Positions 33,410-45,482 of a stretch of DNA of 64,000 bases are shown here, in pieces. Each line of letters starts with the position of its first letter. The first letter of the stretch is position 1. Under the pieces are notes generated by a model. The model saw nothing but the letters and a program-made list of their open reading frames with translations, did not search any database and was not told where the DNA came from. This stretch comes from Acanthosepion lycidas (lineage: Eukaryota; Mollusca; Cephalopoda; Sepiida; Sepiidae). The position numbers and the translations under genes are program-made. The DNA lies in NCBI GenBank assembly GCA_963932145.1, contig OZ010578.1, positions 22,082,827 to 22,146,826 on the forward strand, in the 5' to 3' direction.

Positions 33410-34396
33410 TCTACTTGTATTCAATATAGCCACCTCAGCTTCAATAACTGTTTCTATGCGAGATCGAAATCGTGTACATATCCGAACTAAATTGCCCTTG
33501 TTCATATTAGACATTAGTTTGACTATAGAGTCTTTTAAATAATCTTTGGAGTTATGGGATGGGTGTTTATTGACATCACTCTCAATAACGCTACATACGT
33601 AGAAGCTCAATGGATTAGTGTCTAATTGTTAGGGATTTTGTGATCATGAATGTTTTCAGCCATTCATCCTCGCTTTACTTTCACCTCATGTGATTACGCA
33701 GAGTCTTACTGAAACACATATGGTCTTCCATTGCATACGCTGTCTATAGAGAGCTTAACAACTGTTTACAAGACCTCAATGTATGCAGTAGTGTTAACTC
33801 TAAAGTTCTTCTGGAAGCGAGGAAACATCACAGGTCATTCGTTCTCCCAACAGCATGACAGTCGCAGGAATTTTTTTTCCGCATAAGTGTTGGGACTTCA
33901 GAAAGGTTTTCACATCAACACCTGTCACATTTTCGGTTAAATTTCTGATCTTGGTCAAAGTTTTTCTCGCCTGAGAAAAAACAAATCTCATCATCATCTG
34001 CTGCATTTTTTAAGTTTGTTTAAGAGCCTTTTAGATCAGATTAATTTTCGTTTGATTTTTTTTTTTTTTTTTGACATAAACTGACCTTTCCTCATCACAA
34101 GCGAAATTTATATGATGTCTTCATGAATAACATTTCTTATTGTTCATTCTGATACATGGAAATCTTTGGAAATGACATAATGGATTTTAAGGAATTATCA
34201 TCTAGTCTGCTGGACTCGCAGGATAAATTCAGGTCTTCTGATAATGTCAGAGCGTTTGGAATTCTTTTTACACTTTGATGCTGGTGATACGTATTTATCA
34301 TAAGTCTCTAAGATGTGGCTACTTTTAATAATCGAGCTATCTCTAAATTGCTGTTAAAGCCTTTAAAGCGACAATTATAGCTGAGTGTTTTGCCAT
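33410..34396 (-). pseudogene. DD34D mariner-like transposase, decayed
   Basis: Minus-strand ATG at 34396 opens MAKHSAIIVALKAL. Shifting frames then give a helix-turn-helix region, VISKDFHVSE and IRNVIHED, and FSDEKNFDQDQK-type sequence near 33970 (first Asp). VCNGRPYVFQ followed by a stop and DSA (about 33715, second Asp retained) comes next, then NPLSFYVCSVIESDVNKHP (third Asp replaced by Ser) and RFRSRIETVIEAE. Length and order fit a near full-length mariner transposase of about 330 residues. The stop before the second Asp and the lost third Asp make it dead. Confidence 0.85.
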
Positions 34397-35259
34397 ATTA
34401 TTATCTGACTATAAAGTTTAGTAAAATGCAACAATATCGACAAAATGGTATCTCCTCAAATAACTTACCCACCCTGTATATCGAAAATGTGAACCTACTG
34501 ATAAAGTATGACATCTAAAAAGCAATGCAACACACACTCATACATATCTTTATAGATAGAGGTCGCGCTATATAAATACAAATATATTTTAAGTGAAATT
34601 TGCTAGCAATTTCTTTTTCGTAGTGATAACGGAAGTTTCAGAAATATCTAAGTTTGTTCATTTGTGCATTCCTTGTGCAATCAATCAACGGTAGGACACC
34701 TTCTATAAGCCCCAGGAAGATTACGGACGAAGAAAAAATAGGTTAACATGAATATATGGAAACAAATATTGATCAGCAATTTCTTCTTTTCTTGTTTAGC
34801 ACAGGAAAAGTCATTTTCTACAATACACTGACTTGTAATGAGAAATACATTTAGTAGAAAAAATACCCGTAAAAGAAATAGGCCGGACTTGAACATCATA
34901 ACCTTTGCGCAAATGTTATTACTTGTATTTGATGGGATTTGTTACAAGCCAGAAAAAACTACCCCAATGAATTGGCTCGTTGAATAACACATTGGAATAG
35001 AATTTCTTTTCTGGAGAAGGAACTGGCTGGCTCATTTTACCGCATTAAATTATTATGCAAATGCGACGTAAGAGACATGTAGAAATGGAGGATAACTTTT
35101 TCTTTTACATACGAAACATATTGTTTTTTCTCATTAGTCATCCATAAATTATTTTCACAGTTTGGCGCAATCCTGGTATCTGTTTTCGCGTGTCCGGTTT
35201 TACTCGACACGCGAGGACAAATACCAAAATATAATACTGTACACACGCACGCTTGTGCG
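34397..35259. other. AT-rich DNA, nothing recognised
   Basis: Short frames only. A 5' terminal repeat for the mariner-like relic was sought near 34430-34500 but not identified. Confidence 0.35.
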
Positions 35260-35645
35260 CCTATATGTCCTTGTGTATCTATGTGTGTGTGAGAGTATGT
35301 GCGTGTATGTGTGCGTGCTTGTGTTTGAGTTTGTGTGTTGCTGTATATGTGTGTTCATTTGTATGCGCGTGTGTGTTTGTGTACGTGTGAATTTACGTGT
35401 GCGTTATTATGTGTATGTGTCTGAGTATGTATGTGTGTCTGTGTATGTGCCTTTTTGTATATGAATGTGTAACACTGAGAGAGCGCGCGTGTCTGTGTCA
35501 TTATGTATGTGTGTTTGTATATGTGCGTGTTTCTGAGTATGCGCATTTGTGTACGTGTATGAGTGAGGCAGTGTGTGTTTTCGTGTTCATGTGCGTGTTT
35601 GTGATTATGTGCGTGCGTGTAAGTGGAAGAGTGTGTGTGTGTGGA
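35260..35645 (+). repeat. Degenerate TG-rich simple repeat, about 380 bp
   Basis: Alternating T/G with A and C interruptions (TATGTGTGTGCGTG and similar). Frames through it are Cys/Val-rich artefacts. Confidence 0.95.
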
Positions 35646-36444
35646 GCTATTATTTCTTTACTTGGCGAATATCTCTTTGCATGACACCTTTTCGTAAGAT
35701 CATGTTTAGTAAAATTGCTGAATTCATGATAAATTGTTTAAAATATAGTTACAAAGTATTTATGTTTGTTGTCAAGTTCGTTTAAAGTCGACTTCAAACA
35801 TGATTTCTTTCATTAAACATCCAGACGAAAATAACCTGAAAAAGTTGAAAATATTGTAATATATTTTGCTATTTAGTAATATAATTATAGGAATGTGCCT
35901 TTACTTTATTGCTCCCTCGGTCATGAATTTTCATAACATGTCTGTAAGAAAATAATAGAAAAAATGGGTGCCTATCTTTCGTAAAGAGCTTACCTCAAAG
36001 TAAGTACACGAAGACGAAATTTAACAGTTCTTAGATTTCCTCTTTGAAGTCTTTGATACTGTTATATTTCGAAACACTCCTTATCTCAAATATAAGAAGA
36101 TATATATGTCTGTTAATAGTTTCAAGCCAAATTCTACATATCCAAAAATATTACTTGGTACTAGTTACATCAGAAACCTCTCTGTAGTGATAACAAAGAC
36201 GAAACGAAAGCCATGAATCGTAAAACAGCAACAATTTTATATATATATTTATATGCAACAGGATAAGGCCTGATTGCTAAAAAAGGTAAAAAAGATTCCA
36301 TTTTTAAACAATGTCTGTTTAATGGCGGACCAAAGAACTATATAATTTTCTTTTGCCTTATGATTCAATAAATTTAAAATCCGAACTAAAAGAATGAACG
36401 TGTATATTAATTTTAATACACTTCATTTACGCTACGCACACTTG
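35646..36444. other. AT-rich DNA, nothing recognised
   Basis: No repeat or gene similarity was seen. Confidence 0.35.
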
Positions 36445-36926
36445 TGCTGTTGTACTCATCCTCTTTACCTTATTCACGAAGTTTAGGCCGTTGTGCGCTG
36501 CGGCCTTTTTTAGGTGATTGGAATTTCAAAGTAAATCCTTTATTTCGTCCACCAGGGTAGATTGCTCTAGTTCCACGTGCCATACCTCTTTCGGTTGTCT
36601 CGGTATGTGTTATCTCCCTTTAACTCAATTCTTTGTTTATATTCACCTCAGCTGTAGCCAGGTATTGAATTCAAAACTCTTTGAGTCGTCATAGTATACA
36701 GCCAACTTTTTAATCCACTGATTCGTGTGTCATTGAGCAACTAGAACAATCTAGCCCGGTGGCCGAAATAAAGGGTTCAGTTCGAAAATCACCTGAAGAA
36801 GGCCGGAAGTACAACGGCTTAAATGTCGTGAATATGCCAACGAAGATGACGACAACAGCTCGAACAGTTGTAAATAGTGCAAATAATTACAATACCTCAC
36901 CTCAGAAATATAGACAAATATACTAA
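36445..36926. repeat. Repeat family A, copy 4 (complete foldback)
   Basis: Left arm 36445-36620 is the body in reverse (TAGGCCGTTGTGCGCTGCGG, CGTCCACCAGGGTAGATTGC). The tRNA-like head in reverse is at 36655-36735. Right arm 36740-36926 is the body in plus orientation (AACAATCTAGCCCGGTGG, CACCTGAAGAAGGCCGGAAG) ending in the tail CCTCACCTCAGAAATATAG. The two bodies are inverted around the single head. Confidence 0.75.
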
Positions 36927-37879
36927 ATTTGTTTCTGTTGACCGAGTATTTGAAGTGCTTACATATTATTAATTCCAGATCCTATTTTTTTTTCTGATAG
37001 ATTCGTTTTTGTAGTATCAATACTTTCAGTCCGAATTCAGATGACATTGGAACACTTTGTAAAGTACGCTACTTTTTCAACATCATTATTATCCCTATTA
37101 TGAATACTGATGTAGTGAGTGTAGCCCCAGTCATCATCAGTTTATTGATCCACTTTTTTTTCTGGAATTAAAAAAGCTGTTTTTTTATCAGTAGATTCGT
37201 TTGGGATATGTATGGGATACTTAAATGGTCAGTATCCATATTTCCAAATCTGTGTTTATACAGAGGCAGCGTACAGTGTAGAAAAGACTAATCAGATGTA
37301 GGCTTTCATTTTCTTCTTGACATGCAGCTCTTGAAATTTGATTTTTTTTTCGAATTTATGTGTTTCTATCAGGAATATACCAAGTTTTTTTTTTTACAAT
37401 AGTTTTTGTTTTTAATCAAAACAAGGAATTCATTTAAATCATCGCTTGGAATACGGTTTCAGATTGAAAAGAAAAGGAAACCCATTGATATGGTTCTATA
37501 CTTCTCTGAGATAAGGATAGTAGATTTAAAACATTATCGATATCTGTACGATTTCATGGAGTTATTTGACGACATATAGACCATCATTCTACTCGTTACC
37601 AGAGATTAGGTCCATAGAAAGGGGGTCTAGTTTGTAAATTATCTGTTATTACTTTTATTATAATGGGTTCAATTAAGCTTCCTCTTTTCTTGTAAGGATC
37701 TTCAGAATTACATTTGTATTTAATAGTTTATTATCGTTTGTTGACTCCATTGATTTACTATGTGCTTTTGATTCTATAATTCTTTCATTAAAATGGAAAA
37801 CTTATTTTTTGAATTTATGGACGGAGAGTCCGGCTTTTAAAACTTAAGACTCAATCTCAAGTGAAGCTAGTTTTTAATT
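36927..37879. other. AT-rich DNA, nothing recognised
   Basis: T-rich on the plus strand; no coding similarity was identified. Confidence 0.35.
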
Positions 37880-39240
37880 TTTTATGGCTTCTTGGCTGCA
37901 TCACCACTGGGCTCGTTGTTATTTAAGTTTGTAGTCAGACACTGGAATATTAATACAGTTAACTAATCTGTCCAACTATCCGGCTATTAGACTTCAATCT
38001 CGATTTGGTAAACTTCTAGAAGCCCTAATCAATGCTCAATTAGTTAAACATCTCATAACGGATGACCTTCTGTTATACACGCAATATGGCTTTCGTTTCT
38101 CTAGGTCAGCGACTAATGTATTAACGATTATTGCGGAAAGATACTATGAAGCTTTAGATAAGAAGGTGAAGGTCGGACTTTTGTTTTGTACATCCCGAAT
38201 GTGTTCGACAGAGTTTGACTTACCGGTCTTCTCTACAAGTTGAAAAGTTATAGTGTCTTCGGGCGAATTTTTGAAGTGATTCAGTCTTTTTTATAATACT
38301 GTGAAATAGATGTCCTCAACGGCCACGCTTCTAGATCATTGTGTACTAATGCAAGTAATCCCGAACGCACTATCCTTGGTCCCACTTTGTTTTTAATTTT
38401 CATTAACGATCTTCCTGATGATCAGCTTTTTAGTTGGTGTCTATACTGATGACAAAACCATTTACTTTTGTCTCGATACGAGGTCTGATCAGTTGGATAA
38501 GGTTAAATTGGCAGTAGATGTCATAAACGACCTTAAATGGGACAAAGAATGGCTTGTCAATCTTAGCCCCTCAAAAATTAAACTCTCTGTTAATTACCAG
38601 AGAGGACCATCTCTGTCTTTTACCATCATAGCTGATATCATCCTCCAGGTGATAGACTCGTTGCGTCTTCTTCACCGAGCATCCTCAGTTAAAATAAAGA
38701 GGCAAGAATCTATTGAATCCATTGCTAGGTTTGCTGCTAAAAAAATTGGTTCACTGTGTCGTGCTAGACAATCTTTCTCTCCAGAATATATCTTACATAT
38801 CTATGTCTACCATTCGCCAATAATTGTAATAATGTTGCCTTATATGGTCTGATGCTCTTGCAATTTATTTCAAGATTAATGATAAAATACAAAGGGGAAT
38901 CAGCAATATTATTGGTTCAGTCTGGAATCTCGGCTTGCCACTTTCCCTACTACCAGAATGTAGCTTCTATATGCGTTTTCTAAAAGTAATTTAATGGTAC
39001 TTTTCTCATAATCTTTTCTTTATGGTACCATGACTTTATGAATTTAAGCGCAGTAAAAAGTTGGCGGCAAGATCTCATCATTTTACAGTTGAAATGTCCA
39101 CTAGATGTAACTTTAAATTTGTTTTGCTAACAGTTTCTTCTGTCGCACTTTCCGCCATCTTGCTTCCTAGTCACCTGTGGTCTTCAAAAATCTAAATGCA
39201 ATGTCAAGCACAATCGTAGTCAATAAACTGAAACTATGAT
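37880..39240 (+). pseudogene. LINE family 2, longest copy (reverse transcriptase to C-terminus)
   Basis: Plus frames show TQYGFRFSRSATNVLTIIAE (about 38085), a VDKVWHAG-like block decayed at 38200, GPTLFLIFINDLPDD near 38385, then a 144-codon frame (38418-38852) with VYTDDKTIYFCLDTRSDQLD. The catalytic box is thus YTDD with both aspartates kept. IESIARFAAKKIGSLCRARQ follows near 38715, and the C-terminal block near 39020-39200. Order and length match the CR1/jockey-type polymerase. Frameshifts between blocks and missing endonuclease and 5' end make it non-functional. Confidence 0.88.
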
Positions 39241-39501
39241 AAAGTTTCTTATTAAAAGTGTTCAATACAACATATAAAACGTAAGATGAATAAATAAACC
39301 AACATAAAAGATCAATAACTTAAGTTTCATGCTCCAAAATGAAGGATAGGGCAATGCCTATTTAAGGCGTAAACTACGAGTGACACGTCATAAATACTGA
39401 AACTGGTCTCACGATCCTTCCTTTTGAGAGTGAAAATTAAGTTGCCTCATCTTGCCGGAGAACACAATTTTTTCTTATAAGATTTCTCAAATATTCAATC
39501 C

Positions 39502-39502
<1 letters not shown>
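39241..39502. other. 3' flank, nothing recognised
   Basis: No shared repeat was seen. Confidence 0.3.

Positions 39503-39570
<68 letters not shown>
39503..39570. repeat. (TA)n array, about 66 bp
   Basis: Pure TA run. Confidence 0.97.
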
Positions 39571-39571
<1 letters not shown>

Positions 39572-40729
39572 AAGACATTATAGTTACGCGCTTTATATCG
39601 AGATAGAATTTCATCTTCAGGCTGCGAACGAACCAAAACTTAATGAGACCCGTCTGTTCCGTTATTAATGCAACTCTTGGGCGGGACAGAGAGGAATATG
39701 AAACAGCAAATTTTTTAATATCTAAAGAAAAAACTCTAAACTAATTAAGTTACTTTATTCCAGATTTTCTGATAAAACGTTTAACCATTCACACCGTTTT
39801 TAGAAAGAACCACTGTAAATGCCTTTCAGTTATCCAACTAGAAAGAGAACAGATTAAAATCGTTTTGTGTCAGCCCCACTCTCTTCTCAACCGAGCAATG
39901 GTGGGAACAAAATGATCATTCAGTCCTTTAGTAACGGTACCAACATTCATCCTTTGGTTTCCATCCTGAAAGTCCACTCAAAAATCACTAAGAGAACGGT
40001 GAATAAGTTTTTTAAAAAAAGTGGGAAGAGTAGAATGGAAAACTGGATCAGGAGGCCACATCATTTCAACTTAGAGCTAAAAACATTGTTATTGTTCAAA
40101 GTAGAGTATAGTTCTTTTATAAAAAAAAAACAAAAAAAAACGTAGAATTCCAATAAGATATCTTTAATCATTTCTAACATGTAACAGTTCAAAGCGTAAT
40201 CAAACAAATGGACAATTTTACTGTTACACAATTTGGACAATTTTGCTGTTAAACACTGAATGTATTGAAAGTGAATGTCTTGACCTCGGAAGGAATTTAA
40301 ATTCGATAAATCAATCCCATTTTCCAGGTCATTAATCGTTACGCTTTGCTAACATCCAAAATGATTCTACCTAAACTCGTGAGACAAACTGCGTTATAAA
40401 ATCGATGCCAGTCTCAGTTAATTGAGTCCATCCAAATATAGGTACAATTAGTAGAACCTTTTTAATGATTATCATTTTCATCTTTAGATATTTATGATTA
40501 TCAATATATGTTGTTCAAAGCAGGAAGCGTCCGGGGTTTGACGATAAACTATATCCGGCAGCAAGACCTCTGATCAGTAGGGCGTGAGGAGCGTGGAACC
40601 ACCTCTTAATTGCCGACGTTCCCAAGTCCACCTTGACTCGGAGTAGTAAGACCTTTTAGCTTCCCAGCTGTGGGCAAATAGTTAACACCTAGATTAGGGT
40701 CAAAACACAATCAAAGGGAAAAAATAAGT
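39571..40729. other. AT-rich DNA with a 92-codon frame
   Basis: The plus frame 39867-40145 (MIIQSFSNGTNIHPLVSILK) is not recognised and ends in an A-run. Near 39615 the minus strand carries CCTGAAGATGAAATTC, a motif also seen near other repeats in the window. Confidence 0.3.
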
Positions 40730-40955
40730 TTCAATACTAGCAATAAAAGTTTGGCAAAAATTATTACCAGCAATACACAATTATTAGCAATACATTTTTG
40801 GAAAAAATATATAAATTTGTGAAAAGAAAAAAATATTACTAGCAATACATTTTAACCAGTAATATATTTTTGAAAAAAGAAATATTACTAGCAATAACAT
40901 TTTTAGAAAAAATACAAACAGTACATTTAAAAAGAATTATTACCATCAATAGAAA
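40730..40955. repeat. Degenerate minisatellite, units of about 35-55 bp
   Basis: ATTACTAGCAATACATTTTT followed by a run of A recurs about five times with variable spacing. Confidence 0.75.
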
Positions 40956-40965
40956 TCTTGGGGGC

Positions 40966-41160
40966 ATTAACTAACCCACTGAGTTTGATATATCGTAAAA
41001 CGGAACAAATCAAACCAAACCAAAGCGGATCCACAAACAACTTCCCAACAAAGAATAAATATTCTATTCATATGAATTTATTGTAACAATCTTTTCGGCA
41101 TTCAATAACCTATTGATGTTGATATGCCGTAAAACAAACCAAACCAATTTGTGGACAACC
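40966..41160 (+). repeat. Diverged direct repeat, about 100-bp units
   Basis: GGCATTAACTAACCCACTGA (about 40972) and GGCATTCAATAACCTATTGA (about 41097) begin related blocks. Both continue to GTAAAAC, AAACCAA and then ACAAC. Confidence 0.6.
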
Positions 41161-41164
41161 TCCA

Positions 41165-41565
41165 CACAGATGAAGAAAAATTTTTAAGCAACAGAAATGT
41201 AGCTGTACTTAAGGATGTTGAGAATACAATGGCCTGTACAAGTCAGCCATGACAAAGTTTTAGAGAAATAGCAACAAAAAAGAAAAACAAAAACACATTT
41301 ACTTAACATCGGAAAGATATAGTATACATGTCTAAGGTACGTAATGATGAAAGATGGTTTAAAAAATTGACATTCACGAGAGAGAAAGAGAGAAAGAGGG
41401 AGGGAGGGAAAAAAGAGAGAGTGAGAGCGCATACGCTACATAAGTAGCATGTTTAAATATGAGGAAAGAACAAGGTTTAGGAGATACAGCATACAGAGCA
41501 ACAAAGAACAGGACGTTGTGGAGAGTCATGATTATCAGCGTTTTGAGAGGACATGCCATATAGAA
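41165..41565 (+). pseudogene. LINE family 1 C-terminal fragment
   Basis: Plus reading gives LYLRMLRIQWPVQVSHDKVL (about 41205), LRYVMMKDGLKN near 41340, a GA-rich insertion, and the C-terminus ATKNRTLWRVMIISVLRGH at 41500-41560 followed by a stop. This copy keeps the true end of the family 1 protein. Confidence 0.75.
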
Positions 41566-41782
41566 GTTATATGCTGTCTGTGCATATATCTCTCAGTCTG
41601 TCTGTTTCTCTCTCTCCCTCTCACACACACATATATATATATATAGCCTTGAACAAAATTCTATTAAAGCCCTTCCATATTGAACACTAAACCAGAAAGA
41701 ATGCTTGCCTTGAATGCATCTTCAGCAGCAAACAAACGAAACCATTAATAATTGCTTCAGAAAGCAGCATTTCAAATTGACC

Positions 41783-41839
<57 letters not shown>

Positions 41840-42224
41840 AACTATAAAATATATATATATATATATAAGGAAAAATTTTGAGTTTTCATATGAAATGTCT
41901 TTGCTGGCGAAAATACAGTAATCGCATGCACGCATATCTATCTCAGACAATTCAGATCTAACTATATTTACATCTATCTCAGTATATTAAGATCTATCTA
42001 TCAAAGTCTATTTAGATCTATCTATTTATCCAACTATATCATTCTATTCAGATCTGTCAGTCTAATCAAATGTCTATATCTCAGTCTATTTCTCTACTTC
42101 AGTCTTTTCATATCCCTTATCTATCTATCTATCTATCTATCTATCGTTTCTAGTCTGTTCAGATCTATCTATCTATCTATCTGACGTCACTCACAAAATG
42201 TAATGTAACCATTTTTTTTAACAG
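41566..42224. repeat. TC, CA, TA and ATCT simple-repeat region
   Basis: TC-rich and CA/TA patch 41600-41645, TA arrays 41786-41838 and 41850-41868, and an irregular GATCTATCTATC region 41935-42185. Confidence 0.9.
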
Positions 42225-42380
42225 TACTCTATCATACATCATGAAAATGCCAAAATGTGTTTCTAAGTTTATGCGGTCAATAACGTAGCATAGCTTGAAA
42301 CTCTTTACTTCGATGGTAATTGAATCACAGATTCCCAAGCCCAAAATAACTCAGGAGAACACACACACACACACACACAC
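42225..42380 (+). repeat. Repeat family C, copy 2, ending in (CA)n
   Basis: Matches 8502-8645 in the same orientation, with a small deletion near 42310, then runs into CA repeats 42361-42380. Confidence 0.8.
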
Positions 42381-42424
42381 GACTAAGAGTAAGCATTGCG
42401 GGATGAGATCACTATAAGATAGGC

Positions 42425-42715
42425 TGACCTTTTAGATCTTGGTCTCGCTACTGAAAGACGATTCAGACACGCTGATTGAAAACGGCTGAGTCCACTAAAA
42501 CACGTTGATCTCCACTTTACGCGATCCTAGGTTAAGGACATGAGGGTGTTATGAGGTATATTGACAGCTGACAAATTGCTCTTCAACCTGTCTTTGCATT
42601 TTAGCCATGGGCGTCCTACATTCCTGTAGCCCTGAGCTAAATGGCTGTACATTAGGACCTTCTCAAGATATGACCAGTCCACCGTAATTGAAATACACAC
42701 ACACGCACACCCACA
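42425..42715 (-). pseudogene. LINE family 3 C-terminal fragment
   Basis: The minus strand reads LRWTGHILRRS (about 42685), then in another frame AQGYRNVGRPWLKCKDRLK, SNLSAVNIPHNTLMSLT, a stop, and DRVKWRSTCFSGL. This is the C-terminal tail of a different non-LTR retrotransposon protein from families 1 and 2. The polymerase core is absent. Confidence 0.75.
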
Positions 42716-42724
42716 CACATATAT

Positions 42725-42770
<46 letters not shown>
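42690..42770. repeat. (CA)n and (TA)n microsatellite
   Basis: ACACACACGCACACCCACAC followed by TA run 42741-42768. Confidence 0.95.
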
Positions 42771-42772
<2 letters not shown>

Positions 42773-43529
42773 TCATATGTATTTATAAACAGATATCTGT
42801 AAGAAGCTTCGAATCTATGTATATATAGGGATATAGACATGTACATATATATTCACACAGAACTGTACATATGTTGCTTACTTCCTCCCTTCTAGATAGG
42901 TCTTGGCGTCAGAACCCAATAAGCAATATGTTGTATAGCCCCCACGTTATGGAGGTCTCTTGTTTGACGGTCTTGAAGCAATCATAATATAGTTGTCCTT
43001 CTGTTTTTCTTCTCAAGGTCGTGTCGTGACACTATTTAGCGGTCGCGTGAAAATCAAAAGCAAGAAATAATTAAGGCGAGAAGAAGCTGAAATAATTAAG
43101 GCGATAAGAATCTATCACGAAAAGACATACTGAGCGATGTTATTTTTTAACAAAGAAAAGTGGTAAAGATTTTATTTTCATTTGCGAAGGAATGTATTTT
43201 TTTTTTCGCAGAAGATAGGAAATCCGTAAGATCTCGGATCTGTCGAATTAATTATGCTACGAGGCGGCGAATAAAAGATAGCCATCTGCGCATGGCAATA
43301 ATGAAAATTTCAAATTGGTCAAGTTGCCTACGAAACAGAAGCTGGGAGATAATGGTAATCAGGTCACGCACTGACTGAGAATAGCATCAGTTTGGACCAC
43401 CCCCAAGGAGAGAAGGAAAGGAAGGGAAAAGAGAAAGGAAAATAATAAACCATTAACTATCCTTCGGAGATATCATTTGGTTTTTGGAAAAACATCTGTT
43501 TTATGTTAGACCTGGCTATGATAAGAGTT
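42771..43529. other. No recognised feature
   Basis: Mixed composition; a 72-codon frame (43160-43378) shows no known motif. Confidence 0.3.
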
Positions 43530-44768
43530 TGTTACGGGGAGAGATAATGAGCGACAGAATGCGAATACGTACAGTTAACCACCCACTTGACTCTGGCAAA
43601 AATCTCGTTGATAAAGTCCAGGTGACATTCGGTTAAGATAGAGATTAAGGACAACACCACGAGTCTGGTGTCGGGAAGAAAAGAAAAAAAAAACAAAGAA
43701 GATATTTTTCTTTCTTTGAGCAATACTTTTAAACTGAGTCCAGTCTAGCCACACCCACGCTGCTGAGCGTTCATTGGCTGAATGGTGGCGTGAGCGGTAG
43801 GCGAATGTAAACATGTGAGAGCCTGTTGACGCCTCTGAGGGGATTGTTGTGAGATGCCACTGTGAGAGAGAAGGAAAACCTGCTGACGCCCTCTGAGGGG
43901 ATTGGTGTGAGATACCAATATAAGAAATGAAGAATTTAAAAGGATGATGCCCTTAAGAACCCCTCTAAAGCAAAAAGTAATGGACTTCCAAAAATGGAAA
44001 GTGATAAATTTTCCTGTCCGAAAACAAAGAAAATCCTTATTGTGGATTTAGAAATATCGAGGAACTTAAACCCCGACAAGCCTATACCCGGTTTTGGTCG
44101 GCGTCCATATAAGCAGAGGCACACAGAGTTAGTTAGTTGCAGTTGCAATTGGGCAGACGCAGACAGTGTTGAGCTGTGAGCTCTGAGACCTGCCTCGCTG
44201 GAAGCTAACAGAAGATCCACGCATCCCGACTTCTAACCAAGAACAATTTACTTTTGAAGAACGACTTAGACTCACACCACTAAAACAAGTTTTACGAATA
44301 TCGCCTGAAGACACAAAAAAACAGTTATTGAAAAACAACTTAAGATATTAAGACTCGCCTAACAAACACAAAGTGTCACGAATCCATAGAAGCGGTTTGG
44401 GAGAAAGACGCAGTCCTGCATTCAGCAAACAGATATAAAAATATGTGTTATTCTTTTTTTAACACATTTGAACTTTTCGAGTTGTTACTTTATTTTCTTT
44501 TACATATACTTGTGCGTTATTACCTTTGCTCGGACTCGGCTTGCATTACGGCCCAGTGACTGATTGATTTCGTCTACCTAAGATAAAATCACAACGTGGG
44601 TAGGTTAGACTAGAAGTCAAAGCAGTGACTTCGGTAACCAGACATTGGAGGCGAGCTGGGAACGAGAAAGCCGATACCGAATCTAACCAGATTCCCATCC
44701 GAATCAGCCAAGGGTTAGAACGTCACATTTGGTGCCGTGACAGCAGGATCACGTCACATTTGGTGCCG
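43530..44768 (+). mobile_element. Candidate long LTR with primer-binding-like site
   Basis: Possible start TGTTACGGGG at 43530 and end CGTCACA at 44721-44727. Immediately after it is TTTGGTGCCGTGACAGCAGG, which looks like a tRNA primer-binding site. That junction is duplicated 31 bp on (44751-44768). Inside are a tandem pair of about 55 bp (CTGACGCCCTCTGAGGGGAT at 43880 and a relative at 43824), a TATA box (44108-44113, CATATAAGCAGAGG) and an AT-rich poly(A)-region-like segment near 44440. No gag/pol follows, so it would be a truncated element. The left boundary is uncertain. Confidence 0.45.
44108..44113 (+). promoter_or_regulatory. TATA box within the candidate LTR
   Basis: TATAAG in the context CCATATAAGCAGAGGCACAC, followed by a GC-rich leader with AGTTAGTTAGTTGCAGTTGC. 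Confidence 0.4.
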
Positions 44769-45243
44769 CGACCAATACCAAGTCACATTGGTCATCACAG
44801 GATATGACGCAGGCAGAGAGAGGCCGTCGGGGTGACGTCACAGTGTGATCGCTTGTTGGTTTTTAGTTCAGAGCTAAAATGAGAATTTCAACAAAAGTAT
44901 AATAATTTTAATCTTATCTATTTTATTAAATACATACACGTTAAACTTTTTCTAACTAGCCAATGGGTTCCCCCTATCGCCTCATTTAGGGAGAATCTTC
45001 TTCGAGACACGAAATAACCACGTCTACTGAGTATTGTGTGTAAAAACTCACTGAAATCATCATCTTTCTAATATTCCCACATTTGGTTCAGCCGATCAAA
45101 ATCGACATCCTTCTTTAACATTTTACCTTAAAGGTCAGCCTCACAAGGTCTGAGCCAAAATAGAGAGCCACTACAAAAATAATAATCTGAAACTATGCAT
45201 ATTCATTCGTATATATGTGTATACATATTTGACTGAATTTATT

Positions 45244-45244
<1 letters not shown>
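44769..45244. other. Flank of the candidate LTR, nothing recognised
   Basis: No coding remnant of gag or pol was found. Confidence 0.35.
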
Positions 45245-45308
<64 letters not shown>

Positions 45309-45377
45309 TGGCTTGAGTATCTCGTACGTTTTGTCGCACTTGAGCTATGATACGGCGAAACAGTACTGTCTGCGAAT

Positions 45378-45449
<72 letters not shown>

Positions 45450-45482
45450 TGTCTGTCTGTCTGTGTGTGTGTGTGTGTGTGT
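45245..45482. repeat. CA/TA, TA and TGTC/TG arrays
   Basis: CA/TA 45245-45306, TA 45380-45446, then TCTGTCTGTCTG and TG to 45482. Confidence 0.95.

Noticed and set aside
35162-35785. Cys/Val-rich frames
   Set aside because: They arise from degenerate TG repeats.
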